A stretch of DNA of 32,543 nucleotides from an uncultured Reyranella sp. (GTDB taxonomy: Bacteria > Pseudomonadota > Alphaproteobacteria > Reyranellales > Reyranellaceae), in NCBI GenBank assembly GCA_937919085.1, contig CALFRN010000156.1, positions 1 to 32,543 on the forward strand, written 5' to 3'. The notes under the pieces are model-generated. The model saw nothing but the letters and a program-made list of their open reading frames with translations. It searched no databases and was not told the origin of the DNA. Shown here in pieces: positions 1 through 8,083 of this stretch. Position 1 is the first letter of the stretch. Every line of letters begins with the position of its first letter. Position numbers and translations under genes: made by a program.

Positions 1-116
1 CGAAAATTCATAGCAGAACCTGCAGAACTTGTCGAGATTTGGCGGCCCCTCGCCATGCCAGCAGCATCAATGTCCTTGCTTTCTCGCAATAGACCGATGA
101 GATCCAGCTTCAAATC

Positions 117-503
117 TCAAAGTCGCGACACCACCCGTTGCAGCTTGTCACGGACCTGTTCGGCGGCCTGTTTGAGGCGGGGATTGTCGATCGCCATCAT
201 CGACGCCACGGGGTCGATCGCCGCGACCTCGATGCCGCCGCCGGCCGCCTCCTGCACCACGACGTTGCACGGCAGCATGGCACCGACATTGCCCTCGAGC
301 TGAAGCGCCTCATGGGCAAGCTTCGGGTTGCAGGCGCCCAGGATCCGGTAGCGGCGGAAATCCACACCGATCTTCTTCTTCAGCGTGTCCTGCACGTCGA
401 TGTCGGTGAGCACGCCAAAACCCTCCTCCTTGAGCGCCTCGGTCGTGCGGCGCACCGCTTCGTCGAACCCCAGGGCGAGCGTCTTGCCGATGTAATAGGA
501 CAT
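117..503 (-). CDS. DUF302 domain protein
   Basis: A 128-residue cytosolic protein without signal peptide or membrane segment. It shows the hallmarks of the DUF302 family: a short beta-alpha start (MSYYIGKTL), a GACNPKLAHEAL segment and a following MLPCNVVVQE segment, each with one conserved cysteine. DUF302 proteins have no settled biochemical function, but small cysteine-bearing members often sit beside sulfide or thiol oxidation genes. The gene starts 13 bases after the sulfide:quinone oxidoreductase stop and reads the same way, so the two are almost certainly co-transcribed. A role in handling the sulfur product of that enzyme is inference only. The family call is firm and the function unknown. 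Confidence 0.9.
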   Translation of the reverse strand: MSYYIGKTLALGFDEAVRRTTEALKEEGFGVLTDIDVQDTLKKKIGVDFRRYRILGACNPKLAHEALQLEGNVGAMLPCNVVVQEAAGGGIEVAAIDPVASMMAIDNPRLKQAAEQVRDKLQRVVSRL

Positions 504-516
504 ATCGTGTTTCCTT

Positions 517-1851
517 TCAGGCCGCGTGCTCGGGCGGCGGGGTTTCGGTCTTTTCGGGGCGCAGCCGATTGATGCCCAGCAGCTTCATCGCCAGACGTTC
601 GTAGCCAGGCTCGCTGGCACCGCTGCGCACCTTGTGCAGGAAGTACTTCTCGAAGCCGATCTTGGCGGCGTGCACCCAGTAGCCACGGCTCGACCAGTTG
701 ACGTTGCGCGGCGGAATCTGGGGCAACGCGACGAAGGCCACGCCGTCGTTGCCGAAGTCGGCCAGGCAAACGGCATTCCAGGTCGGCTCGCGCGCCGGCT
801 CCCGGCCGGCGATCAGCGCCGAGATGTTCTCGGCGACGGCCGCCACCATCGATTCGATCATGTAGCCGGTCTTGGGCACGCCGACCGGCACCGCGGTCTG
901 TTCATAGGGCGGGATGGCGATGCAGACACCGACGGCGAATATGTTTCCATACGCCGGGTTGCGCTGATGCTTGTCGACCAGCACGAAGCCACGTGGATTG
1001 GCGAGGCCCGGCAGGCCCTTGCAGTCGTCGCCCATCAGGCACGCAACGCCGCGGAACCCGGGAATCAGCATGGCGAGCCTGGCCGGGAAGCGATGCTGCG
1101 GACCAGGCTTGCCCTCGGCGACGATCTCGGTGCACTCGACCGCGTCCGGCTCGACCCGGTCGACCCGGGCGTTGGTCAACCACTTGATGTCGTGATCGCG
1201 CAGCACCGATTCGAGCAGGCTCTTGGTGTCGCCGACCCCGCCCAGTCCGAGATGGCCGATATAGGGCTCGGGCGTGACGAAAGTGATCGGCACGCGGTCC
1301 CTAATCTTGCGACGACGCAGGTCGGTGCTCATCATCAGCGCGAACTCGTAGGCCGGGCCGAAGCAGGACGCGCCCTGCACGGCACCGACGACGATCGGGC
1401 CGGGATCGGCGCAGAAGCGCTCCCACCGTTCGGCCGCCGCTCCGGCGTGATCGACATGACAGATCGAGAGGCTGTTGGCGTCCGGGCCGAGGCCCGGAAC
1501 CTCGTCGAAGGCAAGCGCTGGCCCGGTCGCGATGACCAGGTAATCGTAGGAAAGCCGGCGTCCGTCGTTGAGCTCGATGGCGTTCTCGGCAGGATGGACG
1601 TGCCTTGCCCCGCTGGCGTCGAAGCCGATGCCGAGCCTGGTCAGCACCTCGGGCAGGTGAACCTTGATGTCCTCCGGCTTGCGCCAGTCCAGGGCAACCC
1701 AGGGATTGGACGGGACGAAATGGAACCACTCGGAATCGGAAACGACGGTGATGTCTGCCTGCCGGCCGACCGCCGATCGCAGCTCATACGCCATTGAAAT
1801 TCCGCCGATTCCGGCACCCAGGACGACGATCTTTGGGACGATCTTCGGCAT
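517..1851 (-). CDS. sqr: Sulfide:quinone oxidoreductase family flavoprotein
   Basis: A 444-residue FAD protein that should oxidise sulfide (or a persulfide) and pass electrons to quinone at the inner face of the membrane. The N-terminus has the FAD dinucleotide fold (VLGAGIGGISMAYEL, about residues 10-24), and YDYLVIATGP closes the FAD domain near 103-111. Cys131 and Cys163 (in GASCFGPAYEF) are 32 residues apart, as in biochemically studied enzymes. Cys310 in the GVCIAIPP segment matches the third redox cysteine. The Cys163-Cys310 interval is shorter than in type I enzymes, so the exact subtype is uncertain. The ATG follows a good Shine-Dalgarno (CGGAGG). A BigR/SqrR-type repressor gene just upstream and a FixK/FNR-like box at 1905 suggest control by sulfide and by oxygen. 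Confidence 0.88.
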   Translation of the reverse strand: MPKIVPKIVVLGAGIGGISMAYELRSAVGRQADITVVSDSEWFHFVPSNPWVALDWRKPEDIKVHLPEVLTRLGIGFDASGARHVHPAENAIELNDGRRLSYDYLVIATGPALAFDEVPGLGPDANSLSICHVDHAGAAAERWERFCADPGPIVVGAVQGASCFGPAYEFALMMSTDLRRRKIRDRVPITFVTPEPYIGHLGLGGVGDTKSLLESVLRDHDIKWLTNARVDRVEPDAVECTEIVAEGKPGPQHRFPARLAMLIPGFRGVACLMGDDCKGLPGLANPRGFVLVDKHQRNPAYGNIFAVGVCIAIPPYEQTAVPVGVPKTGYMIESMVAAVAENISALIAGREPAREPTWNAVCLADFGNDGVAFVALPQIPPRNVNWSSRGYWVHAAKIGFEKYFLHKVRSGASEPGYERLAMKLLGINRLRPEKTETPPPEHAA

Positions 1852-1904
1852 GGCATCCTCCGATCTGTAAAAAGAAAGAATTTCACGTCCGGCAATGGCG
1901 GGCC

Positions 1905-1918
1905 TTGCGATGCATCAA
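1905..1918. promoter_or_regulatory. FNR/FixK-type binding site upstream of sqr
   Basis: The plus strand reads TTGCGATGCATCAA, which fits TTG(A/C)-N6-(T/G)CAA, the box bound by FixK/FNR-family regulators in alphaproteobacteria. It sits inside a longer inverted pair CCTTG/CAAGG, about 54 bases before the sqr start, in the 151-base gap between sqr and the DUF2892 gene. Only the box itself is seen; the cognate regulator and a clear -10 were not identified. Confidence 0.45.
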
Positions 1919-2002
1919 GGAACCCGTGCGACCAACTGCCATGGTCCATCGATGAAGCAGAGCCGCCCCATCGAGCCCAGCCGGGTTGCGCGCCGCCCGA
2001 CG

Positions 2003-2215
2003 TCAGGAGAAGGCAGTGCCGGCCTTGCAGCCGAGGCGCTTGAAGATCATCGCGGCCGGACAGAATCCGGTGAACGAGGCCTGCAGGAGATTGAGCCCCA
2101 CGAAGGCTGTAAACAGCAGCCAGTAGGGGCTGTGAAGCTGGCTCAGCACGAGGCTCGCCAGGATCATGATACCTGCGAAGGCCATCACGGCGCGGTCTAT
2201 CGACATGGTCGACAT
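2003..2215 (-). CDS. DUF2892 small inner-membrane protein (YgaP membrane-part-like)
   Basis: A 70-residue protein with two predicted membrane spans (about residues 9-25 and 31-46), followed by the family signature GFCPAAMIFKRLG with Cys52 and Cys63. It corresponds to the membrane part of YgaP without a rhodanese domain. DUF2892 proteins are commonly found with rhodaneses, persulfide dioxygenases and BigR-type repressors. Here it follows the ArsR-type regulator by 18 bases on the same strand, preceded by a strong GAGGAGAG ribosome site, so the two form a small operon. A role in sulfur or thiol trafficking at the membrane is inferred from context. Confidence 0.88.
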   Translation of the reverse strand: MSTMSIDRAVMAFAGIMILASLVLSQLHSPYWLLFTAFVGLNLLQASFTGFCPAAMIFKRLGCKAGTAFS

Positions 2216-2233
2216 GGTTCTCTCCTCTTCACG

Positions 2234-2542
2234 TCACCGGCGACGCGCCGGTCGACAATAAACATCGTGCAGTACGCCAATCACCTTGCTGACGCCGGGA
2301 TCGGCCAACGAGTAGTAGATCGACTGCGATTCCCGGCGGGTCTTCACCAGCCTGGCCTCCCGCAGCCTGGCAAGATGCTGCGACAGCGCCGACTGGCTGA
2401 GGCCGGCAACGGCCTCGAGTTCGCCGACGGTGCGTTCGCCCTTGACGAGCTCGCACAGGATGATGAGGCGCCGGTCGTTGGCGATCGACTTCAGGAAGGA
2501 AGCCGCTTCGCCGGCACGGGATCGAAGTTCGTCTATATTCAT
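2234..2542 (-). CDS. ArsR-family repressor, BigR/SqrR persulfide-sensor type
   Basis: A 102-residue winged-helix protein. The recognition region is GLSQSALSQHLARLREARLV (about residues 47-66), followed by the wing RRESQSIYYSL. Cys30 (ILCELVKGE) and Cys96 (HDVYC) are 66 residues apart, the same interval as the redox cysteine pair of BigR and SqrR, which form a tetrasulfide or disulfide bridge with persulfides and then release DNA. The classical ArsR metal site CVC is absent. The ATG at 2542 was chosen because upstream codons run into the promoter. A -10 at 2550-2555 would place transcription start next to the ATG, so the mRNA may be leaderless. Likely targets are its own operon, sqr and the divergent RND pump. 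Confidence 0.88.
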   Translation of the reverse strand: MNIDELRSRAGEAASFLKSIANDRRLIILCELVKGERTVGELEAVAGLSQSALSQHLARLREARLVKTRRESQSIYYSLADPGVSKVIGVLHDVYCRPARRR

Positions 2543-2544
2543 TA

Positions 2545-2578
2545 TTGCTAATTTAGTTTTTACTAATATATAAGTCAA
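2545..2578. promoter_or_regulatory. Overlapping divergent promoters with inverted-repeat operator
   Basis: This AT-rich island sits in otherwise GC-rich DNA. For the leftward regulator, TTGACT (2578-2573) and TAAATT (2555-2550) are 17 bases apart. For the rightward efflux operon, TTGCTA (2545-2550) is followed after 16-18 bases by TATATA/TATAAG (2567-2574). Between them is a perfect inverted repeat, TTAGT-TTTT-ACTAA (2553-2566), with a second small palindrome CTAATTTAG at 2548-2556. A protein bound here would cover both promoters, as expected for an autoregulated ArsR repressor. The promoter calls rest on motif matching alone. Confidence 0.6.
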
Positions 2579-2601
2579 GCCCGCTACCCGAGGAAACGCA
2601 G

Positions 2602-3570
2602 ATGTTCCGCAATACCGCCGCCGCCCTGCTGCTGATGGCCGGCCTCCTCCAGCCCGCCGCCGCCCAGCAGACCGTGACCCACCAGCAGGTCGACGACCGC
2701 AAAGCCGTGATCGCCACGGTCGAACCGGTGCGCGAGTTGCCGGCCCGTGCCCGCATCGGCGGCACCATCGTGGCGCTCGCCGTGCGCGAAGGCGATCAGG
2801 TCGCCGCCGGCGACCGCATCGCCCTGGTGGTGGACCCCAAGCTCGCGCTGCAGATCCAGGCGCTCGAGTCGCGCATCCAGGCACAGAGCGCTGCCCGCGA
2901 GCAGGCCCAGATCGACTTCAACCGCATGCAGCAGCTCCGGGCATCCGGCACGATCTCCCAGGCCCAACTCGACCAGACGCGCACCCGCCTCGACGTCGCC
3001 ATCCGGACCTTCGAGGCTCTCGGCTCCGACCGCGACGTAGTCGAGCAGCAGTCGACCGAAGGCGCCGTCCTCGCGCCCGCCGCGGGACGGGTGCTCAAGG
3101 TCCCCGTGTCCATCGGCAGCGTCGTGCTGGCCGGCGAGACGATCGCCACCCTGGCCACCGACAACTACATCCTGCGCCTGCAGCTTCCCGAGCGGCATGC
3201 CCGCTTCATGAAGGCCGGCGACACCATCCTGGTGGGCGCCCGCGGCCTGCAGCAACAGGATCAGGAGACGCTGCGCCGCGGCCGCGTGCGGCTGGTCTAT
3301 CCGCAGATCGACCAGGGCCGGGTGATCGCCGATGCCGAGGTCGACGGACTGGGCGACTTCTTCGTCGGCGAACGAACGCGGGTCTATGTCGCTACCGGCA
3401 AGCGTGACGCGCTGGTGGTCCCGGCGGACGTTCTCTACCGGCGCTACGGCGTGAGCTACGTGAAGCTGAAGGACGGCACCGAGGTCGTGGTCCAGCCCGG
3501 ACTGCCGGTCGACGGCGGCATCGAGGTGCTGTCGGGTCTCAACGAGGGCGACGTGGTCGTCCGGCCATGA
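2602..3570 (+). CDS. RND efflux periplasmic adaptor (membrane fusion protein)
   Basis: A 322-residue protein with a cleavable signal peptide (MFRNTAAALLLMAGLLQPAAA, about residues 1-21) and no lipobox cysteine. It has the two lipoyl half-motifs typical of HlyD/AcrA-type adaptors (around ARARIGGTIVALAVREGDQV and AAGRVLKVPVSIGSVV). Between them is an alpha hairpin rich in Gln and Arg (about 85-150), then a beta-barrel and membrane-proximal domain. It bridges an inner-membrane RND pump to an outer-membrane channel. The stop codon overlaps the permease start (ATGA), so the two are translationally coupled. No TolC-like channel gene is in the window. Transcription probably starts at 2567-2574 under the BigR/SqrR-type repressor. 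Confidence 0.92.
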   Translation: MFRNTAAALLLMAGLLQPAAAQQTVTHQQVDDRKAVIATVEPVRELPARARIGGTIVALAVREGDQVAAGDRIALVVDPKLALQIQALESRIQAQSAAREQAQIDFNRMQQLRASGTISQAQLDQTRTRLDVAIRTFEALGSDRDVVEQQSTEGAVLAPAAGRVLKVPVSIGSVVLAGETIATLATDNYILRLQLPERHARFMKAGDTILVGARGLQQQDQETLRRGRVRLVYPQIDQGRVIADAEVDGLGDFFVGERTRVYVATGKRDALVVPADVLYRRYGVSYVKLKDGTEVVVQPGLPVDGGIEVLSGLNEGDVVVRP

Positions 3571-6500
3571 AGCTCGGAATTTCCGGCGCGCTCACCCGGG
3601 CGTCCATCTCCTCGCCCATGACGCCGCTGTTCCTCGTGGCGGCCGTGCTGGTCGGCATATTGGCGTTGTTCGCCCTGCCGCGCGAGGAGGAGCCGCAGAT
3701 CAGCGTGCCGATGGTCGATATCCTGGTCACCGCGAACGGCTACAAGGCCAGCGACGCCATCGAATTGATCACCAAGCCGCTCGAGGACATCGTCAAGGCG
3801 ATTCCCGGCGTCGAGCATGTCTACTCGTTCTCGCAGGACGATGCGGTACTCGTGACGGCCCGCTTCTTCGTCGGCACCTCGGAGGACACCGCCCGCCTGC
3901 GCATTCACGAAAAGGTCCGGGCCAACATCGCCGACCTGCCCAAGGGCATCCCCGAGCCTCTGATCATCGGCCGCGGCATCAACGACGTGGCGATCGTGGC
4001 CCTGACGCTCGAGCCCAAGGCTGCGGCAGCCGCGCGCTGGACCGACAACGGACTCTTCCAGATCGCCGACGAACTCAGACATGAACTCGTCAAGGTCCAC
4101 GATGTCGGCCTCAGCTACATCGTCGGCGGCAGCGCCAACCAGATCCGCGTCGAACCCGACCCGGAGAGGCTTGCGCTCTATGGCATCACCCTCAACCAGT
4201 TCGTCGACAAGCTGGCCAACGCCAACCGCTCCTTCGTCGTCGGGGCTTTTCGCCAGCTCAACCGGAACATCCCGGTGGTCGTCGGCCAGACGCTGCAGGG
4301 CGTTCCGGATATCGGCCTCCTCCTGCTCACCTCGCGCGACGGCCGTCCGGTCTACGTAAAGGACGTCGCCAATATCGTCGTCGGCGCCGCCGAACCGGGC
4401 CACCGCACCTGGACGCTGGCCCGGGGCGCGTCCGGCGAACTCGAACGCCGGCCGATGGTGACCCTGGCCTTCGCCAAGCGCAGCGGCGCCAACGCCGTGA
4501 TCGTCGCCGACGAGATCCTGGCGCGGCTGAAGACGGTGCGCGGCGGTCTCGTACCTGACGACGTTGCAGTGACCGTCAGCCGGAACTACGGCGAGACCGC
4601 GACCGAGAAGGCCGACGAGCTGCTGTTTCACCTGGCGCTCGCCACATTGTCGATCGTCCTGCTGATCGCCATCACGGTGGGCTGGCGCGAGGGCGTCGTC
4701 GTGCTGGTGGTGATTCCGACCACGATCCTGCTCACCCTCTTCGCCTCGTGGCTGATGGGCTACACCATCAATCGCGTTAGCCTGTTCGCCCTGATCTTCT
4801 CGATCGGTATATTGGTCGACGATGCCATCGTCGTGGTCGAGAACATCGTCCGCCACTGGAAGGCGCGCGGCGGGGCGGATCTCAGGACCACCGCGATCGA
4901 GGCCGTGGCCGAAGTCGGCAATCCCACCATCGTGGCCACCCTCACCATCATCGTGGCGCTGCTGCCCATGATGTTCGTGAGCGGGCTGATGGGCCCCTAC
5001 ATGAGCCCGATCCCGGCCAATGCCTCGATGGCGATGATTTTCTCGTTCTTCGTCGCTGTCGTCATCACGCCCTGGCTGCTGTACCGCGTCGCCGGCCGCC
5101 ATTTCGCCAAGGCCTCCCCGACCGCAGTGACGGCCGGCGGCCACGGCGACGGCGGCGCGCTCGGCCGGCTCTTCCTCAGGGTCGCACGGCCGCTGCTGCG
5201 GGGCCGACGGCGCTCCGGCTTCTTCCTGCTGGTCGTCGGTATCGCCACGCTCGCGGTCTGCGTGCTGTTCTTCACCCGCGACGTCGCGGTAAAGCTGCTG
5301 CCCTTCGACAACAAGTCCGAGCTCCAGGTCGTCGTCGACCTGCCCCAAGGCACGACGCTCGAGCAGACCGACCGCATCCTCACCGCCGCCGCCGACCGGC
5401 TCAAAGACCTGCCCGAGATGACTTCGATCCAGGTCCACGCCGGAACGGCGGCGCCGTTCAATTTCAACGGCCTGGTGCGCCATTCCTATCTCAGGGTCTC
5501 TCCGCAGCAGGGCGACCTCCAGGTCAACCTCCTGCCCAAGGCAAAGCGCGCCCGGGCCAGCCACGCCATCGCCCTCGATGTGCGCGAGCGGCTGAAGGGG
5601 CTCGCTCGGCCCGCAGGCAGCGCGGTGAAGGTGGTCGAAGTACCGCCCGGTCCGCCGGTGCTCGCCACGCTGCTGGCCGAGATCTACGGCCCTGACGAGA
5701 AGACGCGCCGCGAGACGGCGATCAAGGTTCGCGAGGCCTTCGAGAAGGTGCCGTTCGTCGTCGACCTCGACGACACCTTCCGGCCGCCGGGCGAGCGTCT
5801 GCGCTTCTCGATCAACCAGGAGAACCTCGAATTCTATGGCGTCGAGGAGCAGGCGGTGTACGACACCATCGCCGCCATCATCGGCGGCGTGAAGGTCGGC
5901 TACTCCCAGCGCGGCCACAACGCCAAGCCGATCGAGATCGTGGTCAAGCTGCCGCGCAGCGCCGAGTGGCTGGGCGAGCGCATCCTGTCGACGCCCCTGC
6001 CCGCCGGCGGCACGCAGCGCGAGGGCGCCAACGTCGAGCTGGGCGACGTCGTCACGGTCAAGCGCGAGCCTGCTTCCTACACGTTGTTCCGGCGCGATGG
6101 CCGCTTCGCCGAAATGGTGCAGGCCGAGGTCGCCGGCCGGTTCGAGGCGCCGGTCTACGGCATGCTGGCGGTCGAGGACGAGATCGCCAAGCTCGACTGG
6201 GGCAAGGCCGGGCCGCCCAGGATCCTCTATCACGGCCAACCGGCCGACGAGTCCGCGCCCGCCTTGCTGTGGGACGGCGAATGGGAGGTAACCTACGTCA
6301 CCTTCCGCGACATGGGCGCCGCCTTCGGCGTGGCGATCCTCGGTATCTACCTGCTGGTCGTGGCCCAGTTCGGGTCCTACCGCTTGCCGCTGGTGATCCT
6401 GACGCCGGTGCCGCTGACCCTGATCGGAATCGTGCTGGGCCACTGGATGTTCGGCGCGCCGTTCACGGCAACGTCGATGATCGGCTTTATCGCACTCGCC

Positions 6501-6797
6501 GGCATCATCGTGCGCAACTCGATCCTGCTGGTCGATTTCATCCAGCATCGCCGCGCCGAGGGTGCCGCGCTGCGCGACGCGCTGCTCGAGGCCGGCGCCA
6601 TCCGCTTCAAGCCGATCTTCCTGACCGCGGCGGCAGCCATGATCGGTGCCGCCTTCATCCTCACCGACCCGATCTTTCAGGGGCTGGCGATCTCGATGGT
6701 GTTCGGACTGGCGTCGTCGACGGCCCTGACCGTGCTGGTGATCCCGGCGATCTATGTCTGGCTGCGCGACGACGGCAAGGAAGCCGGCACGACCTGA
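3567..6797 (+). CDS. RND superfamily efflux permease
   Basis: A 1,076-residue proton-driven inner-membrane pump of the AcrB/AcrD/AcrF type, with two repeats of a first span, a large periplasmic loop and five or more spans. TM4 carries Asp418-Asp419 (GILVDDAIVVVENI), equivalent to AcrB D407/D408. In TM10 the usual proton-relay lysine is replaced by Arg983 (GIIVRNSILLVDFI). The PREEEPQI motif at 38-45 is typical of one RND subgroup. Its substrate cannot be read from sequence. Its position in a sulfide-response divergon suggests export of a sulfur or thiol compound, or of electrophiles made under sulfide stress. The last 46 bases overlap the convergent amidotransferase gene. Confidence 0.93.
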   Translation: MKLGISGALTRASISSPMTPLFLVAAVLVGILALFALPREEEPQISVPMVDILVTANGYKASDAIELITKPLEDIVKAIPGVEHVYSFSQDDAVLVTARFFVGTSEDTARLRIHEKVRANIADLPKGIPEPLIIGRGINDVAIVALTLEPKAAAAARWTDNGLFQIADELRHELVKVHDVGLSYIVGGSANQIRVEPDPERLALYGITLNQFVDKLANANRSFVVGAFRQLNRNIPVVVGQTLQGVPDIGLLLLTSRDGRPVYVKDVANIVVGAAEPGHRTWTLARGASGELERRPMVTLAFAKRSGANAVIVADEILARLKTVRGGLVPDDVAVTVSRNYGETATEKADELLFHLALATLSIVLLIAITVGWREGVVVLVVIPTTILLTLFASWLMGYTINRVSLFALIFSIGILVDDAIVVVENIVRHWKARGGADLRTTAIEAVAEVGNPTIVATLTIIVALLPMMFVSGLMGPYMSPIPANASMAMIFSFFVAVVITPWLLYRVAGRHFAKASPTAVTAGGHGDGGALGRLFLRVARPLLRGRRRSGFFLLVVGIATLAVCVLFFTRDVAVKLLPFDNKSELQVVVDLPQGTTLEQTDRILTAAADRLKDLPEMTSIQVHAGTAAPFNFNGLVRHSYLRVSPQQGDLQVNLLPKAKRARASHAIALDVRERLKGLARPAGSAVKVVEVPPGPPVLATLLAEIYGPDEKTRRETAIKVREAFEKVPFVVDLDDTFRPPGERLRFSINQENLEFYGVEEQAVYDTIAAIIGGVKVGYSQRGHNAKPIEIVVKLPRSAEWLGERILSTPLPAGGTQREGANVELGDVVTVKREPASYTLFRRDGRFAEMVQAEVAGRFEAPVYGMLAVEDEIAKLDWGKAGPPRILYHGQPADESAPALLWDGEWEVTYVTFRDMGAAFGVAILGIYLLVVAQFGSYRLPLVILTPVPLTLIGIVLGHWMFGAPFTATSMIGFIALAGIIVRNSILLVDFIQHRRAEGAALRDALLEAGAIRFKPIFLTAAAAMIGAAFILTDPIFQGLAISMVFGLASSTALTVLVIPAIYVWLRDDGKEAGTT

Positions 6798-7582
6798 CCG
6801 TCGGCAACGACGACGATCTCGCCCTCGGCGAGCGGCCGCCATTGTTCGCCTGTGACAGGGACGCTGGCCAGAAGCGTGATTTCCTGCGGCCCGGCACCCG
6901 GCTCGATGGTTACGCCTGACGGCGTCGGCGCTTCCGCATCGACGGCACAGGCGCGCTGGAGGCACCACAGGCCCGGTGGCGCGATGGTTCCATCGGCCTG
7001 CGTGCGGCGGTGTCCGTGGCCGAAGACGACCTCGCCGTCGCTGTAGAGAAAGTTGGCGGGCCCGAGCGGCCGCAGCTCCCCGGCCAGATCGGCGACGACA
7101 GCAAGCCTTGCGGCGAGCGGCGGGACGGCACCGCCGTCCCACAGGGGCGACAGGCGCTCCAGCAGCAGGCAGAAGGCTGTTTCCGAATCGGTGTCGCCCA
7201 CCGGGCGGAAGCGAACCTTCGAGGCGGCGAACCGATCGTCGATGCCCTCGAGGCGGCCGTTGTGCGCGAACAGATGCGTGCGCCCGCCAAGCTCGCGCGC
7301 GAACGGCTGGGTGTTGGCCAACGAAAGCGCGCCGCGGGTGGCGTGGCGAATGTGCGAGACCAACAGGCGCGTCGGCAGGCGGCGTTCCTGGATGAAGGCA
7401 AGCCAGGGGCTGTCGCCCGCCGGTTCGGGCTCCTTGTACAGACGCACTTCACGCCCGTCATGAAAGGCCACGCCCCAGCCATCGACATTGTGGCCGCCCA
7501 GTCCTCCGCGATCGGCAAACTTCCGGAGCGAAAAAGTGACACGGGTCGGCAAGCGGCTGGACAGGCAGAACAGCTCGCACAT
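6752..7582 (-). CDS. Class II glutamine amidotransferase (YafJ-like)
   Basis: A 276-residue protein beginning MCEL, so that removal of Met exposes Cys2 as the N-terminal nucleophile of Ntn-type glutamine amidotransferases. Downstream motifs fit the family: NVDGWGVAF (about 33-41), the SHIRHATRG segment that binds the glutamine side, NTQPF, and FAHNGRLEG for the oxyanion and substrate loop. There is no fused synthase domain, which matches the stand-alone YafJ/GATase_4 group whose acceptor is unknown. The gene starts 7 bases after the OsmC stop behind a GAGG site, so it belongs to that operon. Its 3' end runs 46 bases into the RND permease gene on the other strand. Confidence 0.88.
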   Translation of the reverse strand: MCELFCLSSRLPTRVTFSLRKFADRGGLGGHNVDGWGVAFHDGREVRLYKEPEPAGDSPWLAFIQERRLPTRLLVSHIRHATRGALSLANTQPFARELGGRTHLFAHNGRLEGIDDRFAASKVRFRPVGDTDSETAFCLLLERLSPLWDGGAVPPLAARLAVVADLAGELRPLGPANFLYSDGEVVFGHGHRRTQADGTIAPPGLWCLQRACAVDAEAPTPSGVTIEPGAGPQEITLLASVPVTGEQWRPLAEGEIVVVADGQVVPASLPSSRSQT

Positions 7583-7589
7583 GCAAGCC

Positions 7590-8039
7590 TCAACCCGACT
7601 TGAGCACGCGACCGTCGGGCGCCAGGACGACGGTGGTGAAGGGAATGCCGGCCTTCACGCTCTGGGAGACCGTGCAGAATTCCTCGAACTGCGCCAGGGC
7701 GCGATCGAGATGGCCGAGTGTTTCGGGTGCCACCCCCAGGGTCAAGGTGACGTCGATCCCGACGACCCGCAGCCTGTTCCTGTCGTTGCGACCGAACCGG
7801 CAAACCGCGGTCGCCGTCAGGCGCCCCGGGTCTTCCTTGAACTTCCCGTGCGCGAAAAGCAGGCTCGCGGAGAGGCAGTTCGCAATGGCGGCGGCCAGCA
7901 GGTGCGACGGCGACGGCCCCGCCCCATCGCCCAGCGGCGCCGGCTCGTCGGCCACTGATGTGGGCATGCCGGATCCGAAATCGACCAGGAAGCGATACTT
8001 GTCCTGGCGCGTGATCGTGACGGAGACCTGTTCGCTCAT
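7590..8039 (-). CDS. OsmC-family peroxiredoxin-like protein
   Basis: About 149 residues. It has the two conserved cysteines of the OsmC/Ohr superfamily: Cys55 in AIANCLSASLL and Cys122 in FEEFCTVSQSV. The second replaces the usual CPVS with CTVS. OsmC-type proteins reduce organic and inorganic peroxides through this cysteine pair, usually with lipoylated or thioredoxin-like reductants. An in-frame TTG at 8048 is only about 5 bases from a GAAGGGATGGG site and could be the real start, adding three residues; the ATG at 8039 fits family length better. The gene heads an operon with the amidotransferase and lies divergent from trxC, with an FNR-type palindrome between them. Confidence 0.88.
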   Translation of the reverse strand: MSEQVSVTITRQDKYRFLVDFGSGMPTSVADEPAPLGDGAGPSPSHLLAAAIANCLSASLLFAHGKFKEDPGRLTATAVCRFGRNDRNRLRVVGIDVTLTLGVAPETLGHLDRALAQFEEFCTVSQSVKAGIPFTTVVLAPDGRVLKSG

Positions 8040-8083
8040 GTGATTCAACCCATCCCTTCATATTCATACGATCCCGGGTGGAT

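Noticed and set aside
1-113. A leftward frame from a TTG at 113 stays open to the left edge (LKLDLIGLLRESKDIDAAG...).
   Set aside because: Only about 37 codons are visible, there is no ribosome site and no recognisable domain; it may be the start of a gene outside the window but cannot be supported.
3456-7142. A very long open frame antisense to the RND permease.
   Set aside because: It mirrors the permease codons in GC-rich DNA, has Arg/Asp/His-rich low-complexity composition and no domain, start site or promoter.
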